Position numbers and translations under genes: made by a program. This document shows, in pieces, positions 25,262 to 39,151 of a stretch of DNA of 64,000 nucleotides (the first letter of the stretch is position 1; each line of letters opens with the position of its first letter). The notes under the pieces are model-generated. The model had not been told where the DNA came from, ran no database searches, and saw only the letters and a program-made list of their open reading frames with translations. Source of the DNA: Pipra filicauda (taxonomy: Eukaryota; Chordata; Aves; Passeriformes; Pipridae); contig NW_024103452.1 of assembly GCF_003945595.2 (NCBI RefSeq), forward strand, positions 3,553,493-3,617,492, written 5' to 3'.

Positions 25262-27850
25262 TAAATTAAAACCAGTCATTTTTCTGAAGGAAAAACTTTT
25301 TATTGAAACAACAGTGTTGTTAAAAAACAGTTTCTCACATCCATAGTACAATTACTGGTCCAAATAGGCACTACAGCAATGAAAAGGAAAAAGTGGCAAG
25401 TATGGATCTGACATCAAGACTCACCTACCCCTGGAAGCAGTTTTGTGTCTTGGCCAGAGCAAGCAATATAATGTATTTCACATGGATGCTTCTACACCCT
25501 TCAGTGTAACACAGCTAAATCAGCGCTTTCTTCCCTCTGGCATGTACAACAGAAATAAATATGAACTTCCATTCACCCCAGTTTATATGAAATGAAAAGA
25601 GACATTCTTCACCAGTTTCTACAGAAAGAACATGTGTGTCTAAAGTTTTAGTTCTTTCAGGTGTGGCTAAGAATACCTTAAGGATACACTCTGGTAGCAA
25701 CAACATTTGCTTCCAATTGACTCAAAAGGATGATATGAAGGAGCCATCCTACAGAACATACAATTAATTATATTCCTTTTATTTCCTCCTCCAGTTAGCT
25801 GACACACTGGAACACTGGAGGGAAAAAAATAAAAAAAAAATAAAAAAAGAAAGGTGTTTCTGTTATATCTGTTCTCAAAGCAGTTTTAATATTTTACCTA
25901 TTATGGTTTTCCAAGTTCTGTGATTTTTTAGACTAAGTGTATGGTCACTATGATGCCAGATGTTGAGGGATGTCTACTGGAACTCCAGCAAGCACAGAGC
26001 ATGTGGTTCTCTTTTTCAGAAACAACAAATGGGAAAAATGCTGCAGCCAAATTCCCTGGGGTACCTGTCAGCACCATAAGTCAGCCCCATGAGAACAGAT
26101 CTGTGGTTCTTGTCAAGTCTCAACAGTCATCTCAGGGCCATATCAAGTGCAAAAACACCTGGCAAACCCCAATGAAGTGTGAAAGGTGGAAATATCGCTG
26201 AGATTACATTTTATCACCCCTCTAATACTGCCTGGCAGAGCACAGACATAGTGAATGAGGTTTTGACTCTGCTCATTCCATTTCCTTCCACAAGAAAATA
26301 ATTGGCAGCAAGTTGTCAGCTCCCTATACACTGCAATTCCAGCCAGTCCGAGGCTGTCAGTACAGGAAGGCAAAGAGTCCATCACCTTCTTTACTCTCCA
26401 CCCCTGCACAGCTTGATGATCACCAGGAATTCGCCTTGCTTTAGATGACAGGCAGCACACAAGCACTGGTGGCTGTCACTGGAAATGCACATTTAAATGC
26501 TACTTGGTTTTCTGAAACAAAATTCTCTTTTCTTAACATGCATGGATGAAGAAAGAGGCCAGATTTAATGTGAGATTAAATTATAATAAATTCCCCATAA
26601 TTGTTTTTTTAATGAAATTTTTTTTTTTTAATCAGGAGAACAACTTAGGATAAAAATCATAATGAATCTCCATCCCCTGCTGTATGCAATTTCTTGGTAG
26701 AAAAGCATCCAATGAAAATGAAAAAGAGAGATGGAAGATGCTCAACACTGCTGAAGGCATGCTCTCTTGTTCCTTTTTTTTCAGTAAAAGCTGTCAAAAA
26801 TCCACATCCTCTGATGTACTTGCATTTAGCATAGGGACTTGTCAATTATTTATCGCAGCAAGTTCTGTCAGACTGGGATTAAGATGTCCTAAAATTCCCA
26901 AGAGGATAATTCATCATAACACAATATAGTGTGTGAATAATGGACATCCACAAAAGGCTCAGCTGACATGATGGAAGTGAATGATAGGTGAATTGAGGTC
27001 ACGGGCTTGATGTGAAGACATTGGACAATGTATACCCAGGCTGTCAGTCAAGGCATTAGAAAGGAGAAAGTGCATGAATATGAAATAGCAAACAAACAGA
27101 TTGGCTTTTGTTTCCTTGTTCCTAAAAGCTCAAAGAAAAGACATGCTGGAGTTAATGAACACATCCCTGTCATCAGTCGGTGCACTCTACAGTGGCCATT
27201 GAGATCTGACTCAAAAAGAAATAACCTGTAAAGGTTATGGATTAATAAGGTCAAGTGCGGGATTTTGTTTTACTAGTAATAACATGGTTTATTTCTGCAT
27301 TTTTGCACTCCCAACATACTTATGAGAACTATTTTTCACTAAAAAAGAGCATTTTAAACCAAAGCAAACTTATATTACATATGCTTTATTACTTACTTTA
27401 CTACCACAAACATATGAATCTAGAAATACCATTGTCTCTAAAATATTTCTCAAAATGACTAAGCAAATAGAATTAGCACCTGTCAAAGAAACAAAGTTAA
27501 ATTAAAATTTTGTCTGAGTTCAAGCAAGTTCAAAATTCTTGGTGTTCCAGTGAGAAAGACATTTCACAAAAGAGGTCGCTTCACAGAGGAAAACAATTAA
27601 TATTCTGATCCTAACTGTAATACACTTTTCCATTCAATGTACTCCTTCTCCCTTTCAGGCGCTTTTGTCCAATAACAAAGATGTTCTTTATCTAGCTTAC
27701 TCTTTCCCCCAAAGAAAAACAGGAATGAAGAAAACATGCAAATATTATGTACAAGTGTTTGCAGGGTCCATCTGTTGTTTTGTCCCTGTCATCTCACTTC
27801 ATCCACTTATGTATTTCACTGGTTTAATCTTTGGCATTAATAACATATTT

Positions 27851-28352
27851 CATAGAATCACAGAATGCTTTGGTTTGGAAGGGAACTTAAAGATCAACCA
27901 GTTCCAACCCCCCTGCCGTGGACCTTCCACTAGACCATGTTGCTCAAAGCCCCATCCAACCTGTCCTTGAACACTTCCAGGGATTGGGCATCCACAACTT
28001 CTCTGGGTAACCTGTTTCAGTGCCTCACCACCTTTGCAGTAAGGAATTCCTTTCTGATACCTAATCTACATCTACCCCCTTTCAGTTTAATGACATTCTC
28101 CTTTGTCCTGTTACTCCATGCCCTTGCAAAAAGTCCCTCTCCAGTTCTCTTGTAGCCCCCTCAGGTACTGGAAGGTGCTATAAAGTCTCTCTGGAGCCTT
28201 CTCCTTCTTTTCTAAGCTGAACAGATCCAACTCTCTCAGCCTTTCCTCATACAAGATGTATTACAGCTCTTTGATCACCTCGCTCCAGTAGATGCATGTC
28301 CTTTTTATGTTGGGGGCCCCAGAGCTGGATGTAGTACTCCAGGTGGGGTCAT
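27851..28352 (-). mobile_element. CR1 LINE, minus-strand copy, 5'-truncated
   Basis: About 500 bases match CR1 in reverse orientation. From the low-coordinate end they show the tail (catagaatcacagaat), 'ttggaagggaacttaaagatcaacc', 'ttccaacccccctgcc', 'ccactagaccatgttgctcaaagcccc', 'ccttgaacacttccagg', 'ctgtttcagtgcctcacc', and then the upstream 'ctggagccttctccttcttttctaagctgaa' and 'gagctggatgtagtactccaggtgggg' segments. The element is inverted relative to the other six CR1 copies. Only the region around and after the end of ORF2 remains. Frames crossing it have no independent meaning. Confidence 0.95.
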
Positions 28353-31300
28353 TTACAGATATAGCAAGTGCATTTTAAAAAATAATTTGTTAGTATAATA
28401 TAATATAGTTTAGTCTAGTCTAGTCTTGAATTGGATTCTCAAAATTACTTGGTTTTCCTCCTCTTGTGTCAGTAGAGTAACCAACCAGCTAGGTGTGACC
28501 ATGTATTATTCCTGATTTCCAAGATACTGCAAATTAAAAACAATTCAGTATCCATCAAAGCTGGTAAAACAGCTTCCCGTTGTGGCCTCTGCAGATAACT
28601 TGCCTTGAAACATTCCTATATATCAGTCTTGTACCAGATCCTGCCTCCTCAATCCGCTTCTTGCCTGAAGATCCCTTTCAGTGGTTTTCACAGCTTCCAG
28701 TCCTTCCTACTTCGGTCTGTAGCACAGCCCCAGAACAGAAGAACCTGCTTCTTTTCACAGACAAACACATTGTTTTCAACTTTTCAATCACTCACAATTC
28801 TCAGTTTAAGGCATAAGAACTCTAACCCATCCTGAGTAATCAGTAGTAATTAAGCACCAGTGCTCAGAAAGTCAGTTACAGAAATTATACATCAAAAAAT
28901 GTTTTTCTCCCTGGGCTTAATTTAGGGTTCCAAGTTTCCCATTTTAACTGCACACTTGAAAAAACCTAGCTCTCAGTGAGCATGAAAAATTTAATAAAAC
29001 TTTGCCTCACTGAGAAAAGCAAATTTTTACTGGGTCTTTTCACATTTCTTATTGAATTCTTATTGTTTATAAGTACAATGACAGTGCAGTTTTAAAACTC
29101 AAGTATGAGTGAACATAACTGCAGTTGAATATTAAGCTATTTTTACTGAAAGGACACAGGAATAGCATTTTTTGTGAGGTTTGTAAGGCCATTAATTTGT
29201 GGATAACCTCCCTCTCAAAAATGTTTACTTATCAAAATATCTAGTTCTTTATCATTATGGTTGTATTAGGACATAGTATTTTACAGTGGAGCAGGGAAAG
29301 AAACTCCATCTGTGGAGTGAAGTTGGTGCTGAGATCCAGTGTGCAGTTATACTGGTGCTTACTCGGTAAATGCCTCAGTCAGTTGGCTCTGGACTAGCAG
29401 TAGACATGTGAAATTAATGCCCATCAGATGTCTGAAATATCAGAGGTACCTCCAGACATCACTTTGTTTCCTTCCCACCTCTTTCTCTACTGTTTCTTAA
29501 TTTAGCCAATATTATTCTAAACACATATCATATTTACAGAACTTCAGCTCAGAATATTCATTGCTTATGATCAGTAGTTCTAGAATAACATTAATATTTA
29601 GGTTTCCATGTCAAGTACTAAAAAAACAGGAAAATACTACAAAAGCATATTTTTCTCCTTAAACTGATAAAATCAGATATTTATGAAAAAAATACCATGT
29701 GTATATAGGTAGTCAAGTAGAAAAAAAACATGAAAAGTGTACTTTCACATATAAATTCCCCTTCTTCAGTACTGCATTAAACACTATTGCACTGTGTCAT
29801 TTTGAAAGTCACTCTCTAGCTTGACAAAGTATTTGCTCAAACTAGTTTTAAATGTCTCTGACCATTTACTTTCTCTCTGCTCAGCCATCCAGTTCTTTAA
29901 AAACAGAAATCATATTCCAGAATTTTCAGAAATGTCCATTAGAAGTCATTTGCTTTCACATAAGCAACTCCCTCAGTAAAACCAAGCTAACAACCAAAAG
30001 TCTGGACACCAAACTGCAGAATAGACTGCTTAAGTTATTTTCTACCGCAGTGACAGATTTAATACATTTTTCATTATTTATTTTGTCTATAAAAAAAGCT
30101 TTCTATCATTATGGATATATTTCTTTGTATCATTTGGTTTCAGTGATGTCAGAGTGATAAATATTTTAAAAATATGTATATGGAATATAAAAACTTGCCT
30201 ACTTTTATATTTTTTTCACTTAGTTCTACAAATCTTAGCTATTAATTATTTATATTTTTGAAATGTAAGTGAAGCAGCCACCTCCAACTGAATTTCATTT
30301 GATGAATGGCAAGTTTACATTCAAGCATATGTATGTACAAGTAGTTGCAGGTTGGAATGTAAGTCAAGAAAAGACAAAAGAAGGATGTATATGCCTGACA
30401 GACAATACAATGTTCCTGCAGGAAAAGGAAGAAAGGAAATTTTAATGCAGATAAGCTTAAAAATATCCTTTATAAAATGGCATATTTGTAACAGCAACAG
30501 TTGCATAATGAAGTGAAAAATTATCTGACTTCATATGAACTAATAGTTTACATTTTTATGTGAAAAAGTTTTCAATGCTGTGACCACAAGGAGCTATAAA
30601 GAACAAGAATACAAGTACTAGGACAAAAAAATGTGAATGCACTTTTGTGAATGTGAATCCAGATTTCTTAATAAACTATAATTTGTCCTGGCATCATAAA
30701 TATCACCACACAAAATAAGTGATGTTAAGAGACCCCCCAAAACCAAGCAATGTCTGAACTAGATTTACCTTTCTAACACTCTTTTTCATGTTTGTTGACT
30801 GTAGCAAGGGGGGGGGCAAGAGAAACATGAAGAAATCTGGATTAAAGTACTGGTGCTTGGTATAAACTTAGCCCCAACTAGGCAAAGACCACATAAGACT
30901 GTAGCCATTTCTGGTTTATGGCAGCCTGATATAATTAGCTGATCAGGTGTAAGAGTTGACATACTCCAGCATGAACATATAGAATTGATCAAAAATAATA
31001 AATTTTTTCACATCCTTTGTCATCTATTAGATTTACAGATGGGTAACATCAGGTACATTCTAATGCCACTTTTCCCTGCAGTCCTACTTTCTGTTCCAAA
31101 AGATAAAATCTCATCTCTTTCTAACACGGAGACAATAATGGCTTGTCCTGTTTTCCAGCTTTGTTCCTGGAAACAACTGAGCAATTTTTGTCTAAATGTT
31201 CGATCTGACTCAGCTGTACGGAACATGTTTGAAAAAAATGGTTAACATTTCAGGTAGAAGTAACCAAAATTAGATTTACATCATGAAAATAAATCAGTAC

Positions 31301-32423
31301 TTTGAAACAGGCACACCTCACTGTGGAATGACAACTCTACACTACTCTGAATTGCTACTTGAATACAGTAAATTGAGATTGAAATGGAGGAACATGCAAC
31401 AAATATGCACATCTGTTTTTGTCAAGTTTACTTTCAAAATCTTTAGGGCTGTTTTTATTCTCCAAGTAACACTTTTGTGGCATTTTGACACAAACAACTG
31501 AGTTCCATCAATTACGTCATATTACATCTGTAATTCTCTTTTCATAGTCTGCCTGCCACTTCCTGCCCCCAATCAGGAAAACAGGTCTCTTCTTCTTCTT
31601 TATTTACCCAGATAAGACCTAAGTAGATTTACTATGTTCACAGTCATCTTTACATTTCTTCTATACACATTCTTGTAATAAGATTCTTACACTATTTTTA
31701 AACACAGATTGGTTGCATTCATAACCAAATATTGAAGAAATATTAGTAAATGGAAATTATGTGCGTCTACACTTGTTAGACCAAAAGTTGCTGTCGCCTA
31801 GAATCCTGTCTCTGAGAAGAGTGAATCTCCTTATCTAGAATGTGTATTTACATCACAGTATTTAATAGTCTTTGATAGAATAGTTTTCTAATCCATTTAT
31901 TTTTTGACATTCACAACAATCTACAGTGTAATTCTGTTCTGTGGAAAAATACTAAAGTATTTTTACTTGTTTTAAAGAAAGCCAACACAATAATTTCATT
32001 TGCTGTTTCCTTGTTCTTAATATTTAAAAATAGTATCAAATCATTTCAAATTCACCTTGTCCATGTCATTTGTGAAATTATATATTTCAGTCAGCCTTCT
32101 ACCATGACCTCCACAATCACCTCAGTCCCACTTTTTGCAAGCTGAAAAGTTCAAGTCACCTCTTGAGTAAATTCTTTGTCTAAGTTTTAAAGGCAAAGGT
32201 TTTCTTTCTACAAATCATTACAAGTCCATCTTCTTAATGTGCTGTAAATGGACACAGAAAATCACTGGGAAGCTTTGTCACTCCTAGTCGGCCATCTCTG
32301 TATCTGATAGTTCCCTACTTCAAGTCCTTCGCTGCTTTGAAGTGATGGTATTTTCAGAATATGGTACTCTTCAACTGGAAGGGCAGTATTTAACCTTCTG
32401 GAATAGTGACTGGCTCTCGATGG
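28353..32423. other. Unique non-coding DNA between CR1 copies
   Basis: AT-rich DNA with no gene recognised. A TAATA/TAGTC simple repeat at 28391-28426 lies just beyond the CR1 and a G run near 30809-30817 is the only other low-complexity feature. The 101-codon frame at 29852-30157 is low-complexity and lacks splice context. Confidence 0.5.
28391..28426. repeat. Compound simple repeat (TAATA then TAGTC)
   Basis: Short TAATA-like units run into three TAGTC/TAGTT units. It lies about 40 bases beyond the CR1 boundary at 28352, on the side of that element's truncated 5' end. Confidence 0.75.
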
Positions 32424-32510
32424 ACCTGTTTGAGCAGAGGTCCATCCTGTTGGACCAGATGACCTCCAGAGGTTCCTTCTAACCTAAATCAATCTATGGT
32501 TCTATGATGT
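32424..32510 (+). mobile_element. CR1 LINE tail fragment
   Basis: About 85 bases match the last part of CR1: a 'gaccagatgacctccagaggttccttctaacc' core and a 'caatctatggttctatgat' tail. A short upstream piece (tttgagcagaggtccatcctg) resembles the 'gagcaggggggttgga' segment. It is a very truncated and diverged copy. Confidence 0.8.
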
Positions 32511-35500
32511 AGCTTCAGGATAAAATACTTCAGTTTGGATATTTACCTTCCTCTAATATTAATAGAAATATAATCAGTACAGTCACTGGTGTCTAGACAG
32601 CACTTCAAACGAACAAAGATGACCACCTAAAAGTGAGTGGAAAGGCTCAGCGGAGTGAATTTACATATCTATAACTGAAGCTAGATCTCCCCCAGTGTCA
32701 ACAGCAACTCTAGATACAGACCTAGAGACACAAGCCTACACCACTTACAAGAATGCATGTGGATAACTTAAATTCCATTTATATTCATATATAGATCCCC
32801 ACTTTTTTTCTTGAAAGGGATGAATGTCAGATGACAAAGATGGCTGCTATGAAGCTAGAATGAATAAGAACATGAATTCTGGTGGGGAGGTTTTGGTTTG
32901 GTTCAGATTTTTTAAAATTATGACTCTAGAGGAGAATTACAATATTTTTAACTCTTTTTGTGAATTTTCTGTATTTTAAGATATTTGGGTCTTCTGACAG
33001 CTTAACTTTGATTCTGTATTTTCTGCTTTGTGAGTCTAAGAGGTAATATATTGATCCAAGCCGTCAGAATTTACTTTCCCTAACAACGTTTGATATTAGT
33101 CATTAAGCTGAGACCATTTGTCACTTTCTTTCACTAAAATGAGTCATCGTCTGAACATTTCCTTTGTTGTTTTTAAGGTCTAATACAAGTATTGATTTAT
33201 TGTCAACACATCATATCTTCTCTGTTAATGGAATCTATAGACTTTATCCTTCCTTATTCTTGTCTTTAATTGCCATCTAAGTAACAGTCTACCTTGTGCT
33301 CAACTCTGAAAGGCAAAGGGCTGTTGTGATAACAGTGACATTTATTTATTTTTTTAATCCTGTCTATGTGTTTTGACATCTTTTCACTCGTGCTGGATAA
33401 CAGTTCCTTTTCAGGAGTTGGAAGAATTTCTTCTGAAGAAGTTATTTTGTTTGTTTTAATTTAACAATCTTTTTGGCAAGCAGAGAGGCACATTACACTC
33501 AGTCAATTTCAGATTGATTTCAGGAATCATAAAAAAACAGTGTTCACTTGAAGCAAGGGTACTTCAAAGTTAGATCAGGTGTCTCGGGCTTATATTTAGT
33601 TTTTTGTTTTATTTCCAGGATGGAGATTCCAGAAAATGTCTGGGCAACCTCTTCAGTGTTGACCATCCTTCATCTAAAAATTATTTTTCCCAATATCTAA
33701 TCACAGTTTCTCATAGTGGAAATTTTGTTCATTCTTCTTTGTCCTTTTCTGTGAAAATTTTTGAATAGTGAAAGCAAAGAATCTGCATTTCAATGAACAC
33801 TACAATTTGTTCAAAATTCACAGTAAACAAAATGCCTCAAGGAAAGCAAGCTTACCACTTCCTGTGTATGTACGTCCTGTGGTACCTTCCATAACAGTAT
33901 TTTAGAAAATCACTTCCTTCTTACCCTCATTCTCAAAATATCCCATTTTATTGAATTAAGATTATTTTATTCTGGACCCTTTAAGGAGACAATTTAATTA
34001 CATACACTATCAAAAAACTAACAGTGTAGAAGGAGTAAATGCAGATTTACCAGTAAATTTCAATAATGACAATATGATCCTCTTAGAAATTTCAACAAAA
34101 CTGAGTTTGAAATGTGAAAATTTGAATAATCAAAAGAAAAATGGTTAAGTTTTCAGATGGAGGTTTTCAGAGCACATCTGTGACCATCTCTCTGTTGTAG
34201 CAACAGATGCGCATCAGCTGTTTATCCCAATTAAAATTTTATGGCATTGAGATTTCTGTAGAATTTTCATTTGTAATATATTTGAGGTAATTTCAACAAT
34301 TAATTTCAAAATCATAATGAATATACAAATGTACTTTGGATACCGGAGTACTTGCATTAGTACTTTGGCTCCGACAGGAGCATTGTCTTGATGCATCCAA
34401 ACTTTGTGGAATTTCAAAAGACAGCCACTTTCCCCTACTGTTTCATCAAAGAATCCTCTTTTCCGTGTCCCAAGGGTTACATTTACCTAGGATTTGGAAA
34501 ATTTAGTAGTGTGCAAAATGTTTTCTGGGTATTAACATCCAATGAAGAAAGAGGAATTCAGTAGCTCTGTTCCCCAGCCTGCACGAGAGTTCAAGCATTT
34601 TACTCTCAATTCGTAAGAGAACTGGCAGTGAGGCAGTAAAAGAAGAAAATGCTTCTTCTAAAGGCAACGTATTACTAACTAACCATGACAGGATTCACAT
34701 TCTAAATCATTACATTAAAACACCTTATTAAAAGAGAAAAGCTCAAGAAAATAAATGAAGAAATTACAAATTCCCATCCATATTTCATACTGTGAAAACA
34801 GGAACTCACCAGATGCATATTTTATGAATACAGCAATAAGAGTACAGCCAGTTTTCCATATTCATGGAAAGTGTTGCTGAAAATATTCATTGCATTCATC
34901 TTCAGGAAAATGTAAATTATCTGTATCACATTGTGCAACTTCTATAAAGGGAGAAAAGTAAAGGCTTTTCTTTACATGACAGTTTGCTCATCTAGTTTGT
35001 CTTATCTGGGCAATCCAGCTTTTTCCTCTCCATCTGACTATATTAGGCTATTTCACCCTTCCAGTCTGTTCTCAGTTTTGTATGTGCAACTATTGACTGG
35101 CAGCGTTAGCCTTTCAAACAGATTCTGTGGAGTATTTGAAACATTTAATGACAGTAAACTGCTCAGAAGTAAGTTCGACCTAATAACTGACCTCAATGGT
35201 ACAGTTAAACAATTTTTTTGACTTTGCCTTGGGACTTCTAGCTGTCCAGGACATTCAATCATTGCCTCTAATAAGGGTTTAACTATTAATATGTTAAAGT
35301 ATTTGACACTTTAAAAGGAAAGTGATTGAAGAAATTGCTGCTTTTGATGTGACAGCTCTTACAGCCACACAGAGCACCTCCACTCTGTGGTTGTTCAGCT
35401 TGTAAGCAGCCATTATCTGGATGGAGAGAGCCAAAGGCATTGCTCTGAGGGGCTGAATCCTCACTTCTGGATGCTGCTTGCAGAGTGGACTGACACAGTG

Positions 35501-35591
35501 GCCCCTTTAATGCCAAGCCATGCTACTTGAATGCATGAAGAGAGGCATTTCTGTTAATCTGCTCTCTCTGTGGATTTCAAGTTCTTCTTTA

Positions 35592-35640
35592 TCAGATGAT
35601 CACTGAAGTCCCCTTCCAACCTGGTATTCTATGATTCTTT
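35592..35640 (+). mobile_element. CR1 LINE 3' tail, about 50 bases
   Basis: 'cagatgatcactgaagtccccttccaacc' followed by 'tggtattctatgattctttt' matches the extreme CR1 3' end. It is one of the shortest truncations still recognisable. Confidence 0.75.
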
Positions 35641-36169
35641 TGAACCATCAGCCATGATAAGAAGTAACTTCCAAAGAAAGATATTACTTTAGGGAAATGC
35701 CTGCTTTTAAGGAGAACCTGTCCATTTTACAGTGGATTTCAGAGTTATGTTAGTGTCTTCTAAGAATTTAGCTTTTTAAACATTCTTCCACTCATGGTAC
35801 AAGTCACAAAAATTACCTTACCATCTTAGTATTCAATAACTGCCTATGAGCTTTTCTCTGAAAAAAAAAAGTATCAGTCACTGTCAGAGACAGGATCCTA
35901 CAAAGAACAGCCACTGGCCTCATTCAAGATTGGGACTGCTGCATTATGGTTCAGACATGTCTTAGCCTGGCACTCAAAGATCTCCACTACAACTCCCATA
36001 TTAGGACAAATGCCCCAATTCATCATAACAAAGGAATACTCTCTTCCTTGATGAACAGCTAAGTGTTGCCTTTCCCATAAGAGCTGCATACACTGTCAGT
36101 GAAATCTTACTTCTATCAGACTGTTTGCTGATAACAGAAAGCTTGGTATTGTCTTTTGTTGCTTCATTT

Positions 36170-36400
36170 TATTTTCATGTAGCTCTAACAGGCAGCCAGC
36201 TGCCGAAGCTGCTAGTCAGAGCCTTAATTAATTGTGTTTCTCTATCTCTCGCTTGATTCACAGTAATAACACTCAAAATAGAAATACCAAAGCATTGGCC
36301 AGAGCTCTTGTAATCCAATCACAAGCCTGTCAGATCTAGATGTGTGCCGCTCCTGTTCCACTTTTCCATTTCTAAATTTCCTAAAAGAGCCTCAGTGGCA
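36170..36400. other. Motif-dense unique block, possible conserved regulatory element
   Basis: A non-repetitive stretch of more balanced base composition. It contains an E-box (CAGCTG near 36198), a homeodomain-type run (TTAATTAATTG near 36224) and a CCAAT-like 'aatccaatcac' (near 36311). It has no open frame with splice sites. The texture resembles developmental enhancers of vertebrate gene deserts, but conservation cannot be tested here. Confidence 0.25.
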
Positions 36401-38466
36401 GAGTCAGCTGCCATCCATCCAAATATAACCTTTAAAGATAGAAAGGTCTTGAGTCAAAGCAAACCAGGAGAAGACTGTTGGCACCTGTGAAAAGTGCTGT
36501 ATTCACAAACCTCTTCACTCACGGCACTGTCAAATGATGCAAATTAGCTGACACTGAAATGCATCTAGAAAATAAATTTCCCCTTTCTAAATCACAGATA
36601 TTCTACAGGATAAATATCCCAACCCTGCACTAAAATTACTATTTGCACTAATAATTCTGTCTTTATTAATTCATTGCACTATTAATTCTTCAGGTAACGA
36701 AAGCTGTTCCTCCTTTGAACCCTGGAAAAGGTACCAAGTCAATCTAACTCCTGCCAAATATTCATTGTGTTAAAAATCTTACTATTAGGAATCAAAGCAA
36801 AAGTAATTGCAAAAAAAATAGATTTGGTCACTGAAAAAAATTAGTTCCATTCTAAATGGTACTGTAGTAAAAAAAGACACAGTTGCATGGATCTCTGAGT
36901 TTGTTAAAATTATTTGTAAGGAAAAAAAAGAGCAACCAACACAGAATAATCTCCCTGAGAAAGAGCAGAAAAAAAAGAGACAACTGAATTACCCGTCACT
37001 TGTGAATGCCTGCAACAAATTTCATCTGAGAGAAGATGAATTCATCTTAATTTGAAAGCAAAGAAGAATAGCTATCAGAGCTATACATGCTGTTATTTAT
37101 CAATATTATAATTACAATATTACACATAGCATTTTTTTACTGTTTCCCTTCCTCAAGTTTTTTTCACTGAAGAATTTAATTTTCAAGTCCATCTGGAACA
37201 GCAGAGTGTTGTGCACATAAAATAAGACTTATATGTAACAATAACAACAACGTCTTCATGTGTCTTTTATGTATCAATCTTTGCTTTAACACAGTTGGGA
37301 TTTCTAGTACAGTTTATTCTTATCTTGTCATTGTTTACTCATCTAACAGTTCTGCTTTAGAAGCATCTAATTTGGAAGTCAGAAAAGATTGTTTCTAGAG
37401 TAAAGCACAAGTTGATGGCTAATTTATTAGAAACAGCAAATAAAACACTATATGACTATGGTCTACTGAATTAGCAAGTACTATGTGGATCCTGAATTTA
37501 ACCTATTTTCTATCTTCTTTACAACGAACAACAAATACAATACAACAAACACTTTCGGAAAGTAATCATCATTGCAGTGCCTCAAACATAGTAGTTTCTA
37601 CAAGCTTCTACATACAAACTAAAATCAATCCATATCACAGAAACTGATCCAGTTCTATTCTGAAGAATCATGTTCAGTTTTTAACTGAAATATAAATCTA
37701 AGCCTAAATCTAACCTTTTATTCTGTTAGAACATATTGATTTCATAACTTTGGCAGCAAACTGCAAATCCCACCAGAAATAGCCATTAGGCTATATAATA
37801 AATCAGTGTCTTGACAATGGCATCATATACCCATCACAGTAAAAAGCAGTTGCAAATGACTTTCAGAGTCTGTCAACATGGCCACAAGTTATTTAGAATG
37901 GGCAGTGATACTAACTCATACAACTGAGGTGAACCAACCTCTGCCAGACCAGCCCAAGGACCTCAGATTTGACAGGAAGAATGTTTTCCAACAATAGAGA
38001 AAGTAACAGAATTAAGTCTCATTCTAACTCAGACAATAAATAAAAAGAGATGGCAAAATATGTTGGAGGAGAAAGCAGAAGAGAAAAAGTCATTTCCCTC
38101 AGCCTTAGCAACACTCTGAATGTCAGTACAGAACATTCTGTACTGCTCCCCAGGGCTTGCCTGCAGCGATGGTGTGAGACACCAACACAGCCTGATAACC
38201 TCTGCCTTTGGTTCTGTAGTCTGAAGCTCCCATGCAAAGTTCTCCATGACTGAAATGTTTTGGGTTTTCCCTTTTTAACTCACCACTACTTAGTGAAGTA
38301 TATGTTTCTGACTCTCCAGATTTAATCAACAGAGTTCACGCACACACTCAAGCACAATCCCATTGCTTCCTAGGAAACAGGTCTTGAAAGCAGGATGAGA
38401 TACCACACTTAGTCATATAATGTCATTTCTACACTTTCACTACAACAACCCCATGCAGCACTACAG

Positions 38467-39151
38467 AGTGGCTGGAGAGCGACCAGGCAGAGAGGGACCT
38501 GGGGGTACTGATTGACAGCAGGCTGAACATGAGCCAGCAGTGTGCCCAGGTGGCCAAGAAGGCCAATGGCATCTATCAGGAATACTGTGGCCATTAGGAC
38601 CAGGGAAGTGATTTTTCCCTGTACTGAGCACTGGTTAGGCTGCACCTCAGGTACTGTGTCCAGTTCTGGGTCCCTCAGTTCAGGAAGGATGTTGAGGTGC
38701 TGGAGCAGGTCCAGAGAAGGGCAAAAAGGGTGGTGAAGGGACTTGAGCACAAGTCCTGTGAGAAGAGGCTGAGGGAGTTGGGGTTGTTTAGCCTGGAGGC
38801 TCAGGGGAGACCTTATTGCTCTCTACAACTATCTGAAAGGAGGTTGCAGCAAGGTGGGGGTCATGTCTCTTCTTCCAGGCAACCAGCAACAGGATGAGAG
38901 GACACAGTCTTAAGCTGCCCCAGGGGAGGTTTAGGTTGGACATTATGAAGAACTTCTTGACAGAAAGAGTGGTTGGGCATTGGAATGAGCTGACCAGGGA
39001 GGTTGTGGATTCACCATCCCTGGAGGTGTTCAGGAAATGACTGGATGTGGCACTCAGTGCCGTGGTCTAATTGACAAGGTGGTATTAGGTCACAGGTTGG
39101 ACTCAATGATCTCAGAGGTCTTTTTCAACCTATTCGATTCTGTGATTCTTT
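38467..39151 (+). mobile_element. CR1 LINE, longest copy, with end of decayed ORF2
   Basis: About 685 bases match CR1 from within the reverse-transcriptase reading frame to the tail. Recognisable segments in order are 'ggacctgggggtactg', 'ctgaacatgagccagcagtg', 'gtgctggagcaggtccagag', 'gaccttattgctctctacaac', 'gaaaggaggttgcagcaaggtgg', 'ggggaggtttaggttggac', 'gaaagagtggttgggcattgg' and the 'ttcgattctgtgattctttg' tail. The carboxy end of ORF2 can be followed at 38697-38800 in one frame, with a different frame upstream. A short deletion near 38575 relative to the usual CR1 order shifts the frame, and stops interrupt it. The copy is dead. Frames on the opposite strand here are shadows. Confidence 0.96.

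Larger units (their letters stand above)
8115..27850. other. Long unique AT-rich stretch, probable intron, no gene called
   Basis: Nearly 20 kb without a recognisable transposable element or convincing gene. It holds simple repeats and small inverted repeats listed separately, A runs at 10242-10257 and 16474-16491, and one exon-like block at 11605-11726 described as a finding. Many 60-110-codon frames occur on both strands but lack domains and splice context. Under the minus-strand gene model this is the intron upstream of the 8055-8114 exon. The lack of CR1 over so long a span is consistent with a repeat-poor avian intron. Confidence 0.5.
32511..38466. other. Unique non-coding DNA with one CR1 tail
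   Basis: No gene is recognised. It contains the CR1 tail at 35592-35640 and a motif-rich unique block near 36170-36400. Minus-strand donor-like sites near 33850 and 34805 were examined and not supported by an acceptor plus an open frame. Confidence 0.5.

Noticed and set aside
27665..28155. Plus-strand frames of 101 and 72 codons
   Set aside because: Both run into or lie in the minus-strand CR1 and are antisense artefacts in that part.
34214..34417. Minus-strand frame containing HQDNAP, reminiscent of the catalytic region of mariner/Tc1 transposases
   Set aside because: Only six residues match. The expected following residues and any flanking transposase sequence or terminal inverted repeats are absent, so chance is more likely.
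34808..34880. Minus-strand acceptor-like ttttcag and donor CTG|gtgagt pair
   Set aside because: Two of three frames contain stops, the pyrimidine tract is weak, and the open frame gives an implausible residue mix.
38409..38750. 113-codon minus-strand frame
   Set aside because: It is the antisense shadow of the plus-strand CR1 ORF2 remnant.
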